From assembly GCA_035550655.1 (NCBI GenBank), contig DASZOU010000004.1, positions 1 to 64,000 of the forward strand: a stretch of 64,000 nucleotides of DNA. The letters run 5' to 3'. This DNA comes from DASZTV01 sp035550655 (GTDB lineage Bacteria; Actinomycetota; Actinomycetes; JAFAQI01). Shown here piece after piece: positions 1 through 8,608 of this stretch; within the stretch, counting starts at the first letter, position 1; the number at the start of each line of letters is the position of its first letter. Position numbers and translations under genes: made by a program. The notes below the pieces were generated by a model. It had not been told where the DNA came from. It did not search any database and saw only the letters and a program-made list of their open reading frames with translations.

Positions 1-1
1 G

Positions 2-61
2 AGCCCGTCGCTCCTGCGCCTCGGCGCTAGCCTCGCCCGCCAGCCGGTGGCGAGCGCCTGA
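2..61 (+). CDS. C-terminal end of an upstream gene, possibly a LivM-type permease (partial)
   Basis: An open frame enters from the left edge and stops at the TGA at 59-61, 22 bases before the livG start. Only 19 residues are visible, basic and small-residue rich, which says nothing about family. The guess of a permease rests only on position: livG and livF follow at once, and in Liv operons livM normally precedes livG. Codons 2-61 could equally be non-coding. Confidence 0.3.
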   Translation, partial: SPSLLRLGASLARQPVASA

Positions 62-83
62 TCGGTCGTCGGGGGAGAGCATC

Positions 84-886
<803 letters not shown>

Positions 887-890
<4 letters not shown>

Positions 891-1606
891 CGACGCCGCT
901 GCTGGAGCTCGACGCCGTCAGCGTGTCGTACGGCGGCATGCGCGCGTTGTCAGACGTGAACGTCGTCATCCCCGAGGGCGCGGTCGTGGCGCTGCTCGGA
1001 GCCAATGGCGCCGGCAAGACCACGACGCTGCGGACGATCTCCGGGCTGGTTCGTCCGGAGAGCGGCCGGATCCGGTTCCGCGGTCGAAGCATCGAGCGCA
1101 CGCCCCCTCACCGCATCGCCGCCATGGGCATCACCCACGTGCCGGAGGGCCGGGGCATCTTCCGCAGCCTCACGGTGGGCGAGAACCTCGAGATGGCCGA
1201 CTACGGGCGCGGCGGGCGCGCCAAGGGCTCAGCGATCGAAGAAGCCGTCGCGCAGTTCCCGGCGCTCGGCAACCGGCTGCGCCAGGCGGCGGGAACGCTG
1301 TCCGGCGGTGAGCAGCAGATGCTCGCGCTTGCTCGCGCATTCGCGGCGGGACCGCAGCTGCTGATGCTCGACGAGATCTCGATGGGTCTGGCACCGCTCG
1401 TCACCGAGAAGCTCTTCGCGGCGATTCGCGACGTGGCAGCGGCGGGAGTTGCCATGCTGTTGATCGAGCAGTACGTCGATGCTGCGCTCGACATCGCGGA
1501 CTACGGCTACGTCCTCGAGAAGGGACGGATCGTGGACATGGGTGATCCGGGCGATCTGCGCTCCGGCGATGCGCTGGCCGCGGCCTACCTCGGAGCCGAG
1601 CTATGA
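887..1606 (+). CDS. LivF-type ABC transporter ATP-binding protein
   Basis: A 239-residue second ATPase of the same Liv-type transporter. It shows Walker A GANGAGKT, signature LSGGEQQM, Walker B LLMLDEISMGLAP and the LIEQ H-loop region typical of LivF. It would form a heterodimer with the LivG encoded just upstream. It overlaps livG by ATGA at its start and the next gene by ATGA at its end, so it sits inside a tightly coupled operon that continues into two membrane-associated proteins. Confidence 0.9.
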
Positions 1607-2982
1607 GCGTTCCGCGTCACCGCCGCTGGGCGGTCTTCGCCGCCACCGCGCTCATGGTGGGTGCTCCGGGTGTCGCGTTCTGGGCGGCGCCGGCCACCGG
1701 CGCGAGCGGCGGCGCGCCCGGCAGCGCCCTCGCTGGCATCAACACGGACGCGACCTCTTCCGCCGCGCGCGTCGTGACCTTCACGCCAGGCATCGCACCG
1801 CTGGGTGACGCCGTGCAGGGCAACATCGTCGAGGCGTCCCTGCCGTACGCGAACTCCAACGCCGGCACCGGCCCGACGACCGGCGGCACCGCAGCGCCGG
1901 TGTGGCCCGGCGCGGTCGTGGCGAACCTGGGCAACGCGGCCGCGACCTTCTCCCCCTCGACGCCGCAGGCGCTGGTCGACCTGCTCAACGACCCTGTGGC
2001 CGCGCACTCGGCGTACCCCGCGCAGCTGCACACCCACGCGTCGGACACGTTCAACCCCGGTGGCATCGGCACGGCGGCCACGACGTCGCATGCCGACGGC
2101 AGCACCGCCCACGCCGTGCTGACCGACCTCGCGCTGCTCGGCAACAAGAAGACGTCGCTGATCGACGTCGCCTCCACGACCGCCGACACGTCGGTCACAG
2201 TCAACGCCTCATCCGTGTCGACCGAGGCGCACACCCACGTCGGCCACATCACGATCGCCGGTGTCGTGGACATCGCGGGCGTCGACTCGACCGCGATCGC
2301 CTCGTCGGACGGGGTCACCGGCCACCACTCCGCGTCGTTGCACGTCGGTGCTGTGACGGTCGCCGGCGTCTCGGCGAGCATCGGTCCTGACGGCATCAAG
2401 CTGAACAACAAGGCGCAACAGACGCCGGTGGACCTGCTGAACGTCGCAAACACGGCACTGACGGCGCTGCAGCAGGCCGGGATCAGCCTCAAGCTGCTGC
2501 CCGCGGAGGGCGCCGACACGGACGACAAGGGCACCTCGACCTCCGGCGCACTGCAGCTGCTGTTCGAAGACCCGAACATCCCGAACCTCGGCGCGCTGCT
2601 TCCGCAGGTCCCGCTGCCGCTGCCTAGCTCTTTCGGGCTCGAGGTCGACCTCGGCGGCAGCCAGGCGAGCGCCGCGGCGACACAGCTTCCGGGCGAGACC
2701 ACCGGACCCCCGACGACCGTCGGACCCGGGAGCGGATCAGCCCCCGCCGGCCCGAACACCGCAGCCTGTTGCGGCTCAGCAGCCGGGATCCCGACGACAC
2801 CGGGCGTGACGGCCGTCGGGCCGACCGGCCCGGGCCCGATCGTGGCCGCCCCCGCGGGCGACGTGCTCGGCGAGCCGGTTCGACGCGCCTGGGTCATCTG
2901 GGCGTTCCTGCTCTCCTTGCTGGCGGCAGCACCACTACTGGCATATGCGAACTGGCAGCTACTGCGCGGGAGGACGTCGTGA
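1603..2982 (+). CDS. Secreted surface protein with C-terminal membrane anchor, function unknown
   Basis: A 459-residue protein with a signal peptide (basic start, hydrophobic core, Ala-rich cleavage region near residues 30-35), a long Ala/Thr/Val/His-rich extracytoplasmic body, a Gly/Pro/Thr-rich stalk (about 360-425) and one C-terminal transmembrane helix (about 428-450) followed by a short basic tail. There is no LPXTG motif. The composition suggests beta-rich repeats, but I recognise no family. It overlaps livF by four bases and the next gene by GTGA, so it is a structural part of this ABC operon. The Liv operon at 40.9-47 kb also carries a signal-peptide/stalk/C-terminal-helix protein, which suggests an accessory role in substrate capture or envelope positioning (inference). 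Confidence 0.75.
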   Translation: MSVPRHRRWAVFAATALMVGAPGVAFWAAPATGASGGAPGSALAGINTDATSSAARVVTFTPGIAPLGDAVQGNIVEASLPYANSNAGTGPTTGGTAAPVWPGAVVANLGNAAATFSPSTPQALVDLLNDPVAAHSAYPAQLHTHASDTFNPGGIGTAATTSHADGSTAHAVLTDLALLGNKKTSLIDVASTTADTSVTVNASSVSTEAHTHVGHITIAGVVDIAGVDSTAIASSDGVTGHHSASLHVGAVTVAGVSASIGPDGIKLNNKAQQTPVDLLNVANTALTALQQAGISLKLLPAEGADTDDKGTSTSGALQLLFEDPNIPNLGALLPQVPLPLPSSFGLEVDLGGSQASAAATQLPGETTGPPTTVGPGSGSAPAGPNTAACCGSAAGIPTTPGVTAVGPTGPGPIVAAPAGDVLGEPVRRAWVIWAFLLSLLAAAPLLAYANWQLLRGRTS

Positions 2983-3617
2983 GCTCACTCACCTCGGAGG
3001 GCAACGACCTGCCCACCACGACCGACGACGCGTGGCTGCGACGAGGGCGACGCAAGAGTGGCGCCGGCCGGCTCCGCCGGATCCCGACGATGGTGCGCGA
3101 AGGCGGCCTGGACCTGCGCAACACGTGGCAGGTGGTGGCGGGCGCAATCCTGCTGCCGCTCGGCATCGCCGTCATCCTGCTGGGGTGGTCCGGCGCCGCG
3201 CACGGCCGCGTCGAGCAGCAACAGATTCCCTACCTGATCAGCGGCGGCCTGCTCGGTCTCGCGAGCGTCGTCATCGGCGGCTTCTTCTTCTGGGCGCACT
3301 GGCTCTACCGCATCTACGACCAGGCCGACCTGCACCACGAGGAGTCGATGCGCCAGCAGGCCGAGCTGATCCGCGCTCTCCTGCAGCTGCGCGGTGACGC
3401 GAGCGCCCCGACAGCGGCAGCGGCAGCGGCAGCGGCAGCCACGGCGGCGGCGGGGGCAACCGCGACCGCCTTCGTCGCGACCCGAAGCGGCACCAGCGTC
3501 CACCGGCCGGACTGCACGCTGGTCGCCAACCGAGCGGGCCAGCTGCGCGCCGTCACCGCTGCGGAGGCGGCCCGCCTGAAGCCGTGCCGGGTGTGCGACC
3601 CGCTCGGCACCGCCTGA
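2979..3617 (+). CDS. Two-helix membrane protein with C-terminal Ada-like Cys/His metal-binding motif
   Basis: Start taken as the GTG at 2979, which overlaps the preceding stop as GTGA; this gives 212 residues. A basic N-terminal third leads to two transmembrane helices (roughly residues 48-68 and 85-106), a charged probable coiled coil, an alanine run encoded by a CAGCGG microsatellite, and a C-terminal module with one His and three Cys (HRPDC followed later by PCRVC) resembling Ada-type zinc-binding modules. The helix region resembles the small protein encoded at 40491-40916: compare PYLISGGLLGLASVV here with PWLVSGGLLGLAFVV there. That protein also sits at the end of a Liv operon but lacks the Cys module. 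Function unknown; perhaps a Liv-associated assembly or sensing factor. Confidence 0.75.
   Translation: MSSLTSEGNDLPTTTDDAWLRRGRRKSGAGRLRRIPTMVREGGLDLRNTWQVVAGAILLPLGIAVILLGWSGAAHGRVEQQQIPYLISGGLLGLASVVIGGFFFWAHWLYRIYDQADLHHEESMRQQAELIRALLQLRGDASAPTAAAAAAAAATAAAGATATAFVATRSGTSVHRPDCTLVANRAGQLRAVTAAEAARLKPCRVCDPLGTA
3412..3439 (+). repeat. CAGCGG hexanucleotide microsatellite inside a coding region
   Basis: Four full CAGCGG units plus CAGC, in frame, encoding part of the polyalanine linker of the two-helix protein at 2979-3617. In-frame hexamer repeats of this kind can change length by slippage without breaking the frame. Confidence 0.85.
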
Positions 3618-3730
3618 CAGACCGGGCATACCGGGTCCGCCGAGCAGCTCGAGGCGCTGGCGCTCCCGCCGTCCGATTTGGTCACTTCGTGCTATGTACG
3701 ACCTGAAACGGACCGCCGAAGACTTATGAC

Positions 3731-4804
3731 GTGGCAGCCGTCGCGCACTCCGCGCCCCGGACCGGTGAGGTCCGCGCGCGCACCGCGGCATTCCTGGGGA
3801 CGCCACACATCCGGCTCTGGCTGCAGTTCTTCGGCGCCGGCCTGATCGTCAGCCAGATCTCGCTGGCCCTGCTCCGGCCCGGCCTCGATGACCGGCTGAT
3901 CATTGCCGCCGCCAACATCCTCGGCCTGCTGCTGGTGGCCATCGGAACCGCGATGCTGCCGGCCGGCTCTCGCCTGGCCCGGCTGCTCCCCCCGGTCGTC
4001 GTCCTCACCGGCCTGGGTGTCGTCGGCGCCACGACCGAGAACCTCGCCCCCGCTCTCGGCGGCTTCTTCGTGATCACCTTCGTCTACGTCGGGCTGACCC
4101 AGCCGGCCTGGACGTCGCTGTGGCTCGTTGCCCCTGCGACGGGCTCATGGCTGCTGCTGAACCGCCCTCTCGATCACACGGTGCTGGCGAAGATGCCGGT
4201 GGCGCTCAGCTTGTGGACGCTCCTGGCCGAGCTGCTGAGCCGGGTGTCGGCGCAGCGGCAGGCAGACCAGGAGCGGCTCGCCGAACAGGCCGCGCACGAC
4301 GCCCTGACCGGCCTGCGCAACCGGCGCGGCCTGGAGGAGCTGCTCGAGGCCGCCGATGTCGGCGATGCCGTCGTCTTCCTCGACCTCGACCACTTCAAGG
4401 CCGTCAACGACCTGTTCGGGCACGAGACCGGTGACCGGGTCATCGCCGACCTGGGCCGGATCGTGCTCGCGGTGCTGCGGCCTGGCGATATCGCGGTCCG
4501 CTACGGCGGCGAAGAGGTGCTGCTCCTGCTTCCGGCCACCGATGCCGAGGGCGTCGAAGCCCTGATGCGGCGGCTGCGACGCGGCTGGTCGGCGTCGCAC
4601 CCGGAGCTCACGTTCTCTGCCGGCGTTGCGATCGTCGACGAGGCAGGCGGCGCCGACGCCGCGCGCGACGCCGATGACGCGCTGTACCGCGCGAAGCAGC
4701 GGGGCCGCAACCGGTTCGAGTTCGCCGAGCCGAACCCGTCGTTGTTCATCCCCGAGCAGAAGCGGCCCGCCGCGGCACACCCCAGCCGCCCCGGCGTCAG
4801 CTGA
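3731..4804 (+). CDS. Membrane-bound diguanylate cyclase (GGDEF domain)
   Basis: A 357-residue protein with about five or six hydrophobic segments in the first 170 residues and a C-terminal GGDEF domain (about 185-335). The active-site loop reads GGEEV, a permitted variant of GGDEF, inside RYGGEEVLLLLP, and the magnesium-binding region reads FLDLDHFKAVND. An RPGD tetrapeptide lies exactly five residues before GGEEV, which is the position of the RxxD product-inhibition site. It should make cyclic di-GMP from two GTP and be feedback-inhibited. GTG start at 3731. Its last 8 bases overlap the convergent GH31 gene. The signal sensed by the membrane part is unknown. Confidence 0.9.
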   Translation: MAAVAHSAPRTGEVRARTAAFLGTPHIRLWLQFFGAGLIVSQISLALLRPGLDDRLIIAAANILGLLLVAIGTAMLPAGSRLARLLPPVVVLTGLGVVGATTENLAPALGGFFVITFVYVGLTQPAWTSLWLVAPATGSWLLLNRPLDHTVLAKMPVALSLWTLLAELLSRVSAQRQADQERLAEQAAHDALTGLRNRRGLEELLEAADVGDAVVFLDLDHFKAVNDLFGHETGDRVIADLGRIVLAVLRPGDIAVRYGGEEVLLLLPATDAEGVEALMRRLRRGWSASHPELTFSAGVAIVDEAGGADAARDADDALYRAKQRGRNRFEFAEPNPSLFIPEQKRPAAAHPSRPGVS

Positions 4805-7181
4805 CGACCCGCACCGTCCACGAGCGACTAGTCGCGAGCTCGCCGGTGCGGACCGTGAGGGTCCGCGTCGTCGGGTCGTAGCTCCAGTGGACGGCGCGTC
4901 CGGCGACCCGCACCGCCCGCGGCCGGGCCACATCGCGGAACCGCACCTTCCAGGCCCTGGTCGCGAGCGACCCGGGAAAGCCGCCGGTGGCAGCGCCGAT
5001 CCGCAACCGCTGCCCCCCAGCGGTCGCGGTGTGCCGGAACCGGATCCACGAGAAGGCGCCGTGCTGGTAGCCGAAACCGCGCCCGGCGTCGTCGTACAGC
5101 CGACCGGATCCCCGCTGCGCGCCGAAGACGGTCAGGACGAGGTGGTCGCGCGGCCCGGGCGTCGAGTGCGGAACGTCGGGCTGCATCGGCAGCACCGCCC
5201 CGGCCCGGACGAACACCGGCATCCGGTCGAGCGGCACCGACAGCGTCCGGTGCGACGGCCCGACGTACGTCTGACCGGTGAAGTAGTCGACCCAACGGCC
5301 CGGCGGGAACCACACCCTCGCCGGAGCAGGGTTGCCCGCGGCAGTGACCGGACGGACGAGGACGTCGTCGCCCACCGTGTACTCCGCGGGGTGCCGGTAC
5401 GCCGCGTGAAGCCGTGGCCACTGCAGGTACAGCGATCGGACGATCGGCTGACCGCTGTCGTAGGCACGGCGACCAAGCGTGTAGAGGTACGGCACCAGCC
5501 GTTCCCTCAGCCGCAGGGCGTCGGCCGCGGCCTTGTCGACCGAGGGCCCGTACTCCCACGGCAGGCGCGCGCCGTGGTTGGAGTGCAGCCGGAGGATCGG
5601 CTGGAACGCGCCGAGCTGCACCCAGCGCGCGTACATCGCGGCGGGCAGCTTCGACCCGGAGCTGGCGGCGGTTGCACTGCACTGCTTGCGGATCGGCGCG
5701 CCGTTGAAGCTGCCGATGTCGTGACTGACGTACGGCAGCCCGACGTTGCCCTCTTCCGCGCTGAGCTTCGCCTCGAATCCGATCATCGCCCAGGTCGCAC
5801 AGGTGTCGGCGGTGAAGTGGATGGCGTAGCGATGCTCCGCGAAGATGCCGGGACCCGGCCCGGCGACAGGGTCGTCGCCTTGGTGCGACCCACCGACTCG
5901 CGACAGGACCAACCACCGGGATCCCTGGGCTCGAAGCTGCTTCGCGTACAGCAGGTTGAGCCAGGTGTCCGGAGTCAGGCCAGCGGCGGACGCCGTCGTC
6001 GCGTCACAGCACCAGTCGAGCCACCACTCGTCCACGCCGTCCGCGGCGACCGGCGCGTGCAACGCGAAGTACGCGTTGATCTGACGCCGCTGGGTGAGAT
6101 CGAAGACATGGCACTCGCCGAGCGGGTCGATCTGCTGGAGCGTGCACATTGCGTCCAGCGGCAAGGCCCCGGTCTTGGCGACCGTCTCGTCGTACTTCGG
6201 ATCGGTGCTGTCGATCGAGGGGTGGATGTTCAGCGCGATCGCAATCCCGTGACGGTGAGCCCAGCCGATGAACCGCTTGGGGTGCGGGAACAGCGTCGAG
6301 TTCCACTCCCACCCGTTCCAGGACCAGGCCTGGGTGCTGCCGACGACCGCACCGGCAAGGACGGGTGACAGCGGGCTCGGCTGCCGCTTCCAGTCGGTGT
6401 CGATCGAGATCGTGTCGAGCGGCACGTCGTTGTGGCGGAACTGCCGCACCAGCCGCGGATAGTCCGCTGCCGAATAGGCGTAGTACCGCGAGAACCACAC
6501 CCCGAACGCAGTCCGCGGCAGAAGCGGCGCGGGTCCGGTCAACGTCCGCAAGTCGCGCAACGCCCGCAGGTAGTGGTCGCCATAACCGAAGAAGTAGCCG
6601 TCCTGATATCCGGTCGCCGTGTGGCGTACGGCGAACCGCGGCGGCCGCTCGCTGACCACAGGGTCGATGGAGTCGTCGAGCAGGTACCAACCCCCGCGAG
6701 TGAGCAGGCCTTGATGCAACGGGACCGGACCCGCGCGATCGTCGAGCGCGCGGACCCAGCCGCCGAGGTTGCCGGGGGCCGAGCTGCGCGGCGCCGTCCC
6801 GGCGGGCCACGACGGGTGAGCCGACCAGGCGCCGTTTCGCGAGCTGACGGTGACGTTGCGGGCGGTGAACGGGCCCGAGCCGACCCGGTACCGGAGCTCG
6901 ATCGCGGCGGTGCGAATCGTCAGCACGCCATGTGAGCGCGAGGCGGTGAATGCCGCGCTCGGCGTGCGGTCCCGCCCCACCATCGTCGGGCGGTCCTCGA
7001 AATGACCGTCGGGGGCGTACTCGAGGCGGATCAACCGCGAGCTCAGCACCTCGAACCGGGCATGCCCCACCACGACGGCGTGCAGCGGTTGCGCACTCGG
7101 CGCCCGCGCTCCTGCGGCCGCCGGAATGATCGCCAGGCCGGCGACCAGCGCCGCCACGCAGAGCAGCCGGACCCGGTCCAT
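4797..7181 (-). CDS. Secreted glycoside hydrolase family 31 (alpha-glucosidase/xylosidase type)
   Basis: A 794-residue exported enzyme using the ATG at 7181. That start gives a classical signal peptide (MDRVRLLC, hydrophobic core, AGARA cleavage region); an upstream in-frame ATG at 7265 would place 28 odd residues before it. GH31 signatures are the nucleophile region WWLDWCCD (around residue 390) and the acid/base region HDIGSF (around residue 485), with C-terminal beta domains after. The family hydrolyses terminal alpha-linked glucose, xylose or related sugars; the exact specificity cannot be read here. It is divergent from the HicB-like gene across a control region of about 100 bases and overlaps the diguanylate cyclase gene at its 3' end. 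Confidence 0.85.
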   Translation of the reverse strand: MDRVRLLCVAALVAGLAIIPAAAGARAPSAQPLHAVVVGHARFEVLSSRLIRLEYAPDGHFEDRPTMVGRDRTPSAAFTASRSHGVLTIRTAAIELRYRVGSGPFTARNVTVSSRNGAWSAHPSWPAGTAPRSSAPGNLGGWVRALDDRAGPVPLHQGLLTRGGWYLLDDSIDPVVSERPPRFAVRHTATGYQDGYFFGYGDHYLRALRDLRTLTGPAPLLPRTAFGVWFSRYYAYSAADYPRLVRQFRHNDVPLDTISIDTDWKRQPSPLSPVLAGAVVGSTQAWSWNGWEWNSTLFPHPKRFIGWAHRHGIAIALNIHPSIDSTDPKYDETVAKTGALPLDAMCTLQQIDPLGECHVFDLTQRRQINAYFALHAPVAADGVDEWWLDWCCDATTASAAGLTPDTWLNLLYAKQLRAQGSRWLVLSRVGGSHQGDDPVAGPGPGIFAEHRYAIHFTADTCATWAMIGFEAKLSAEEGNVGLPYVSHDIGSFNGAPIRKQCSATAASSGSKLPAAMYARWVQLGAFQPILRLHSNHGARLPWEYGPSVDKAAADALRLRERLVPYLYTLGRRAYDSGQPIVRSLYLQWPRLHAAYRHPAEYTVGDDVLVRPVTAAGNPAPARVWFPPGRWVDYFTGQTYVGPSHRTLSVPLDRMPVFVRAGAVLPMQPDVPHSTPGPRDHLVLTVFGAQRGSGRLYDDAGRGFGYQHGAFSWIRFRHTATAGGQRLRIGAATGGFPGSLATRAWKVRFRDVARPRAVRVAGRAVHWSYDPTTRTLTVRTGELATSRSWTVRVVS

Positions 7182-7235
7182 TGACTCGGAAGTCTGCCGC
7201 ATGCAGGGGGATGGGCGGCCGAGGACGCTCGCGGT

Positions 7236-7286
7236 CGACATCATCAAGCCTTGATTTGACATCATAGTGATGTCATGATGGCGTCA
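7236..7286 (+). promoter_or_regulatory. Operator array: four TGACATCA-like boxes at helical spacing
   Basis: Boxes CGACATCA (7236-7243), TGACATCA (7257-7264), TGATGTCA (7268-7275) and TGGCGTCA (7279-7286) start 21, 11 and 11 bases apart, i.e. about two, one and one helical turns. The two middle boxes form a perfect 8-bp inverted repeat with a 3-bp spacer. The last box touches the ATG at 7286. A second palindrome, ATCAAG-C-CTTGAT, lies at 7243-7255. The adjacent gene encodes a ribbon-helix-helix protein, a class that binds such tandem boxes, so autoregulation is the natural reading; GH31 on the other side could be co-controlled. Inferred from sequence only. Confidence 0.6.
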
Positions 7287-7732
7287 TGCAGCTCGAGGGA
7301 TACGTCCAGCTGGTTCGCGACGACTTGAACCGGATCGCGGCGGTGGGCGACGAGGTCACCGCGCGAGCCGCGGAGCTGCTCTGCGTCGCGCTGGAGTCCT
7401 CGGTTGCGCGACGGCTGCAGGAGGCACTCGCGGAAGCCGCACTGGAGCTCTCCGCTCAGCTCGACCACGGCCGCGTAGAGGTGCGGGTGTCCGGCGGGGA
7501 CCCGGAACTGGTGTACGTCGCAACTGAGCCGGCGCCGGAACCGACCGACGAGGCTCTCGACGCGCGCATCACACTCCGGCTGCCCGATCGGCTGAAAGCA
7601 CGTCTCGACGACGCGGCCGCCGCAGCCGGCGTGTCCGTGAACACCTGGCTCGTGCAGGCGCTCAACCGCTCACTCGAACCGCGGCCCGCCGCGACCGGCC
7701 AGCGCCGGCTGACCGGCTACGGCCGCGCCTGA
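7286..7732 (+). CDS. HicB-like protein with C-terminal ribbon-helix-helix DNA-binding domain
   Basis: A 148-residue protein. The N-terminal part (about 1-75) is an acidic helical region with a regular hydrophobic pattern. The C-terminal part (about 95-133) is an Arc/HicB-type ribbon-helix-helix: the strand ITLRLPDRLKARLDDAAAAAG is followed by VSVNTWLVQALNRSLE. Such proteins bind DNA as dimers through the strand. In actinobacteria this type commonly precedes a DUF4097 gene, as here (40-base gap), and no HicA toxin is visible, so it is probably a regulator rather than an antitoxin. The start codon lies directly at the end of the box array 7236-7286, supporting self-control. Confidence 0.8.
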   Translation: MQLEGYVQLVRDDLNRIAAVGDEVTARAAELLCVALESSVARRLQEALAEAALELSAQLDHGRVEVRVSGGDPELVYVATEPAPEPTDEALDARITLRLPDRLKARLDDAAAAAGVSVNTWLVQALNRSLEPRPAATGQRRLTGYGRA

Positions 7733-7772
7733 GCCGACACGCCCACCGGATTCACCCAGAAAGGGACCTCCA

Positions 7773-8513
7773 ATGATCGACCAGCGCTACGACACCCCTC
7801 GCCCGATCCTCCTCGAGGTCAAGCTCCCGATCGCGAACATCGAGGTGAGCACCGTCGACGGCAGCGAGTCGACACTGACGGTGACCGGAAGCGAACGGAT
7901 GCTCGACCTCATCAGGGCCGAGTTCGCCGGCGACCGTCTCGTCGTCGACATGAGGCACAAGGTGTTCGGCGGCTTCGGGCAGCGGTTCGGCGCCATCGAC
8001 GTGCAGGTGAGTGTGACCGTGCCGCACGGCAGCCGGGTCGAGATCGCAGCCGCAGCGGGTGACGCGTTCCTCGACGGCAGCTTCGGGCAGCTCGACACCA
8101 AGGGTGCCTCCGGCGACGTCCGGGTTGCCGGCGAGGTGCTCGGCGATGCCAACGTCAAGACCGTGAGTGGCAGCCTGCGCCTCCCCCGTGTGGGCGGGGA
8201 TCTGAGAGCGGCAACGGTCTCCGGCGACATCTTCGCCGAGTCAGTAGGCGGGTCGGCATCGGTGAAGTCCGTCTCCGGCGACGTACGCCTGGGCTGCGTG
8301 CAGGATGGGCGCGTCAGCGTGCAGTGCGTGTCCGGTGACGTCGAGATCGGGATCGCGGCCGGCAGCAATGTCGACGTCGACGCCACGTCGGCATCCGGAA
8401 CCCTCAGCTCGGACGTGCCGCTGTCCGGGGCCCCGGGAGGGGGCACCGGCCCTACGGTCGTGGTGAGAGGCAAGACGGTCAGCGGGGACGTCAGGCTGTT
8501 CCGCGCCGCCTGA
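7773..8513 (+). CDS. DUF4097-family beta-repeat protein
   Basis: A 246-residue protein made almost entirely of short beta-strand repeats with a recurring S-G-D-V/I-x-hydrophobic pattern (KTVSGSLRLPRVGGDL, VKSVSGDVRLG, CVSGDVEIG, KTVSGDVRLF), the hallmark of DUF4097/adhesin-like right-handed beta structures. No signal peptide or membrane helix is visible, so it is probably cytoplasmic or released by an unrecognised route. A good ribosome site (GAAAGGGAC) precedes the ATG at 7773. It is coupled to the HicB-like regulator upstream. No biochemical role is known for the family in this setting. Confidence 0.85.
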   Translation: MIDQRYDTPRPILLEVKLPIANIEVSTVDGSESTLTVTGSERMLDLIRAEFAGDRLVVDMRHKVFGGFGQRFGAIDVQVSVTVPHGSRVEIAAAAGDAFLDGSFGQLDTKGASGDVRVAGEVLGDANVKTVSGSLRLPRVGGDLRAATVSGDIFAESVGGSASVKSVSGDVRLGCVQDGRVSVQCVSGDVEIGIAAGSNVDVDATSASGTLSSDVPLSGAPGGGTGPTVVVRGKTVSGDVRLFRAA

Positions 8514-8608
8514 CCTCAGCAAGTCGCGCGCTCAGCGTGTCGCGTCAGCGGTTTCCGGGTACGGCACTCATGGCCCATCCGGGGCCAACTGGACTACGGG
8601 GAGATGGC

